Assembly (NCBI GenBank): GCA_020725265.1
Contig: DYFK01000017.1
Span: 1-64,000 of the forward strand
DNA length: 64,000 nt
Reading direction: 5' to 3'
Source of the DNA: Hydrogenophilus sp.
GTDB taxonomy: Bacteria; Pseudomonadota; Gammaproteobacteria; Burkholderiales; Thiobacillaceae
Shown here piece after piece: positions 62,386-64,000 of this stretch. Each line of letters opens with the position of its first letter. Position 1 is the first letter of the stretch. The notes under the pieces were generated by a model. It did no database searches and was not told where the DNA came from. It worked only from the letters and a program-made list of their open reading frames with translations. The translations under genes and the position numbers were made by a program.

Positions 62386-64000
62386 TACTTGCCTCGCATG
62401 AAGAATTTGTCCAGGTCGGCCAGACCGAGCTGGAACCAGGTCGGCCGGCCGTGGTTGCAACGGTCCGCGCGTTCGGTGGCTTCCATGTCGCGCAGCAGCG
62501 CGTTCATTTCCGGCAGCGTCAGCCGGCGGTTGGCGCGCACCGCGCCGTGGCAGGCCAGGGTGGCGAGCAGTTGGTCGCGGCGCGCGGTCATGGCTTCGCT
62601 TATGCCGAATTCGCGCAGGTCTTTCAACACTTCGCGCGCCAGGGTTTCCGCGTCGGCGTCGCGCAACGGCGCCGGCAGCGCGCGCACCGCCAGATGCACC
62701 GGCGACACCGGCGCGATCTCGAAACCCATGTCGGCGAGGGCTTCGGTGGCTTCGGCGGCGGTGCCGATTTCCAGCGGGTCGGCGGCGAACACCACCGGGA
62801 TCAGCAATGGCTGGCTGGCCATGCCGCGACGGTCGAAGGCCGCTTTCAGGCGCTCGTAGACGATGCGTTCGTGCGCCGCGTGCATGTCGACCACGACCAG
62901 TCCATGGGCGTTCTCGGCGAGCACGTAGAGCCCGCCGAGCTGACCCAGCGCGTAGCCGAGCGGCGGTGCGCCGGCCTCGGCCTCGGCTTCGGCCGCGTCG
63001 CCGGTCCGGGGCGCGGGGGTCTCGGCGGCGAGCGCGTCGGCGACCATGCCGTAATAGGCGCGCGGTTCGGCGGCCGGCGTCGCCGTCGGCAGCGGCATCG
63101 GCCGCTGGCTCCAGGTTGGCGCCGGTTCGGGGGCGGCGAAAGTGAACGTCGCCGGCGCCGCGCCGGCCGCCGGGATGCGCGGGTCGCCGACCCCGAGCGC
63201 GCGCCGCAGCGCGTGCAGCACGAACTGGTGGACGCCGCGCGCGTCGCGGAAGCGGACTTCGGTCTTGGCCGGATGGACGTTGACGTCGACACCGGTCGGC
63301 GGCAGTTCCAGGAACAGCGCGTAGGCCGGATGGCGGTCGTGGTGGAGGATGTCGCGGTAGGCCTCGCGCACGGCGTGGTTGAGCAACTTGTCGCGGACGT
63401 AGCGGCCGTTGACGAACAGGTACTGGGCATCGCGGCCGGCGCGCGCGCCGGATGGCGATCCGGCCAGTCCGAACAGGCGCAGCGGTCCGGCGGTCTCGTC
63501 CAGATGGCGGGCGCCGGCGGCGAATTCGTCGCCCATCACGTCGAGCGCGCGCGCCTGCCAGTCGGTGGCGGCGAAACGCCGGCTGGCGCGGCCGTTGTGG
63601 ACCAGGCTGAAGGCGACGCCCGGGTGCGCCAGCGCCAGCCGGCGCAAGACGTCGTCGCAATGGCCGTATTCGGTGGCGGCGGTCTTCAGGAACGCGCGCC
63701 GGGCCGGCGTGTTGAAGAACAGGTCACGCGCCTCGACCACGCTGCCGCGCGCCAGCGCCGCCGGTTCCGGTGCCAGCGCGCGGCCATCCAGGCTGTCGAC
63801 GCGCCAGGCATGGGCGGCGCCGCGCGCCCGGCTGGTCAGGCGCACGCGCGCGACGGCGGCGATGCTGGCCAGCGCCTCGCCCCGGAAACCCAGGCTGGCG
63901 ACCCCTTCCAGGTCGGCCAGGCTGGCGATCTTGCTGGTGGCGTGGCGGGTCAATGCCAGCGCCAGTTCGTCGGTGGCGATGCCGGCGCCGTCGTCGGCGA
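62385..64000 (-). CDS. mutL: DNA mismatch repair protein MutL (N-terminus outside window)
   Basis: MutL couples MutS mismatch recognition to strand cutting and unwinding. The visible part begins inside the GHKL ATPase domain (DDGAGI at the window edge, TRHATSKI, LGFRGEALASIAAVARV). It continues through the transducer domain (YLFVNGRYVRDKLL, DVNVHPAKTEVRF) and an Ala/Pro-rich linker to the C-terminal dimerisation domain (VVDMHAAHERIVYERL). It ends with CNHGRPTW near the stop. The first part of the gene lies beyond 64000. Confidence 0.95.
   Translation of the reverse strand, partial: ADDGAGIATDELALALTRHATSKIASLADLEGVASLGFRGEALASIAAVARVRLTSRARGAAHAWRVDSLDGRALAPEPAALARGSVVEARDLFFNTPARRAFLKTAATEYGHCDDVLRRLALAHPGVAFSLVHNGRASRRFAATDWQARALDVMGDEFAAGARHLDETAGPLRLFGLAGSPSGARAGRDAQYLFVNGRYVRDKLLNHAVREAYRDILHHDRHPAYALFLELPPTGVDVNVHPAKTEVRFRDARGVHQFVLHALRRALGVGDPRIPAAGAAPATFTFAAPEPAPTWSQRPMPLPTATPAAEPRAYYGMVADALAAETPAPRTGDAAEAEAEAGAPPLGYALGQLGGLYVLAENAHGLVVVDMHAAHERIVYERLKAAFDRRGMASQPLLIPVVFAADPLEIGTAAEATEALADMGFEIAPVSPVHLAVRALPAPLRDADAETLAREVLKDLREFGISEAMTARRDQLLATLACHGAVRANRRLTLPEMNALLRDMEATERADRCNHGRPTWFQLGLADLDKFFMRGK

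Overview
The window is very GC-rich, densely coding DNA with typical bacterial start and stop overlaps and short intergenic gaps. The gene set suggests a free-living Gram-negative proteobacterium, most likely a gammaproteobacterium. The grounds are the divergent ffh/ccsA-like pair, the tesA/ybbA/ybbP block, a cytochrome c-type nitric oxide reductase, TonB receptors, Tat-type and CTERM sorting signals, and heavy c-di-GMP signalling. No rRNA, tRNA, CRISPR array, transposase or integrase was recognised. I cannot name a species.

Layout. 1-684: 3' end of norB with a rho-independent terminator. 829-2944: a frameshifted TonB receptor. 3108-5288: priA, preceded by an AT-rich, DnaA-box-bearing gap (5394-5535). 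5601-9435: leftward block of dacB and two UDP-GlcNAc sugar genes (wbpP/tviC and wbpO/tviB type). 9534-14610: a periplasmic serine protease, a YgfX-like protein, and divergent tesA and ybbA-ybbP. 14704-18285: a YeeE-type sulfur transporter, a TusA-like protein and a PAS-GGDEF-EAL protein, tightly coupled.

18354-29238 is dominated by a seven-gene leftward operon. It starts with a 2450-residue secreted protein (12 Ig-like modules, a cadherin-like domain and a beta-helix). Three phage-tail-collar proteins, a secreted DUF6916-like protein, a GNAT acetyltransferase and a Tat-signal protein follow. A second DUF6916-like gene converges on it. A CRP/Vfr-like palindrome lies upstream.

29419-42389 is a second long leftward operon: a ThDP enzyme, an SDR, two degenerate citrate-synthase-like proteins, a TonB receptor, an ABC-type binding protein, a 1489-residue hybrid kinase with GGDEF and EAL domains, and an HDOD protein. 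It looks like a make/import/sense circuit for an unidentified small molecule. These two operons are the best candidates for undescribed systems.

42594-47967: a NarL-type two-component pair, an IPTL-CTERM protein and a PEP-CTERM protein. 48061-54321: a secreted protein, an MMPL transporter with a periplasmic partner, a TPR protein, a coiled-coil membrane protein and ffh. 54379-61938: a CcsA-like protein, a 104-bp palindromic element, a lone V-type ATPase subunit I, and tandem PhnD-like sensor proteins with c-di-GMP synthesis (DGC) and hydrolysis (PDE) domains. 61954-64000: an S24-like protein and mutL, cut by the window edge. No gene-free stretch exceeds about 300 bases; the longest is the priA upstream gap.
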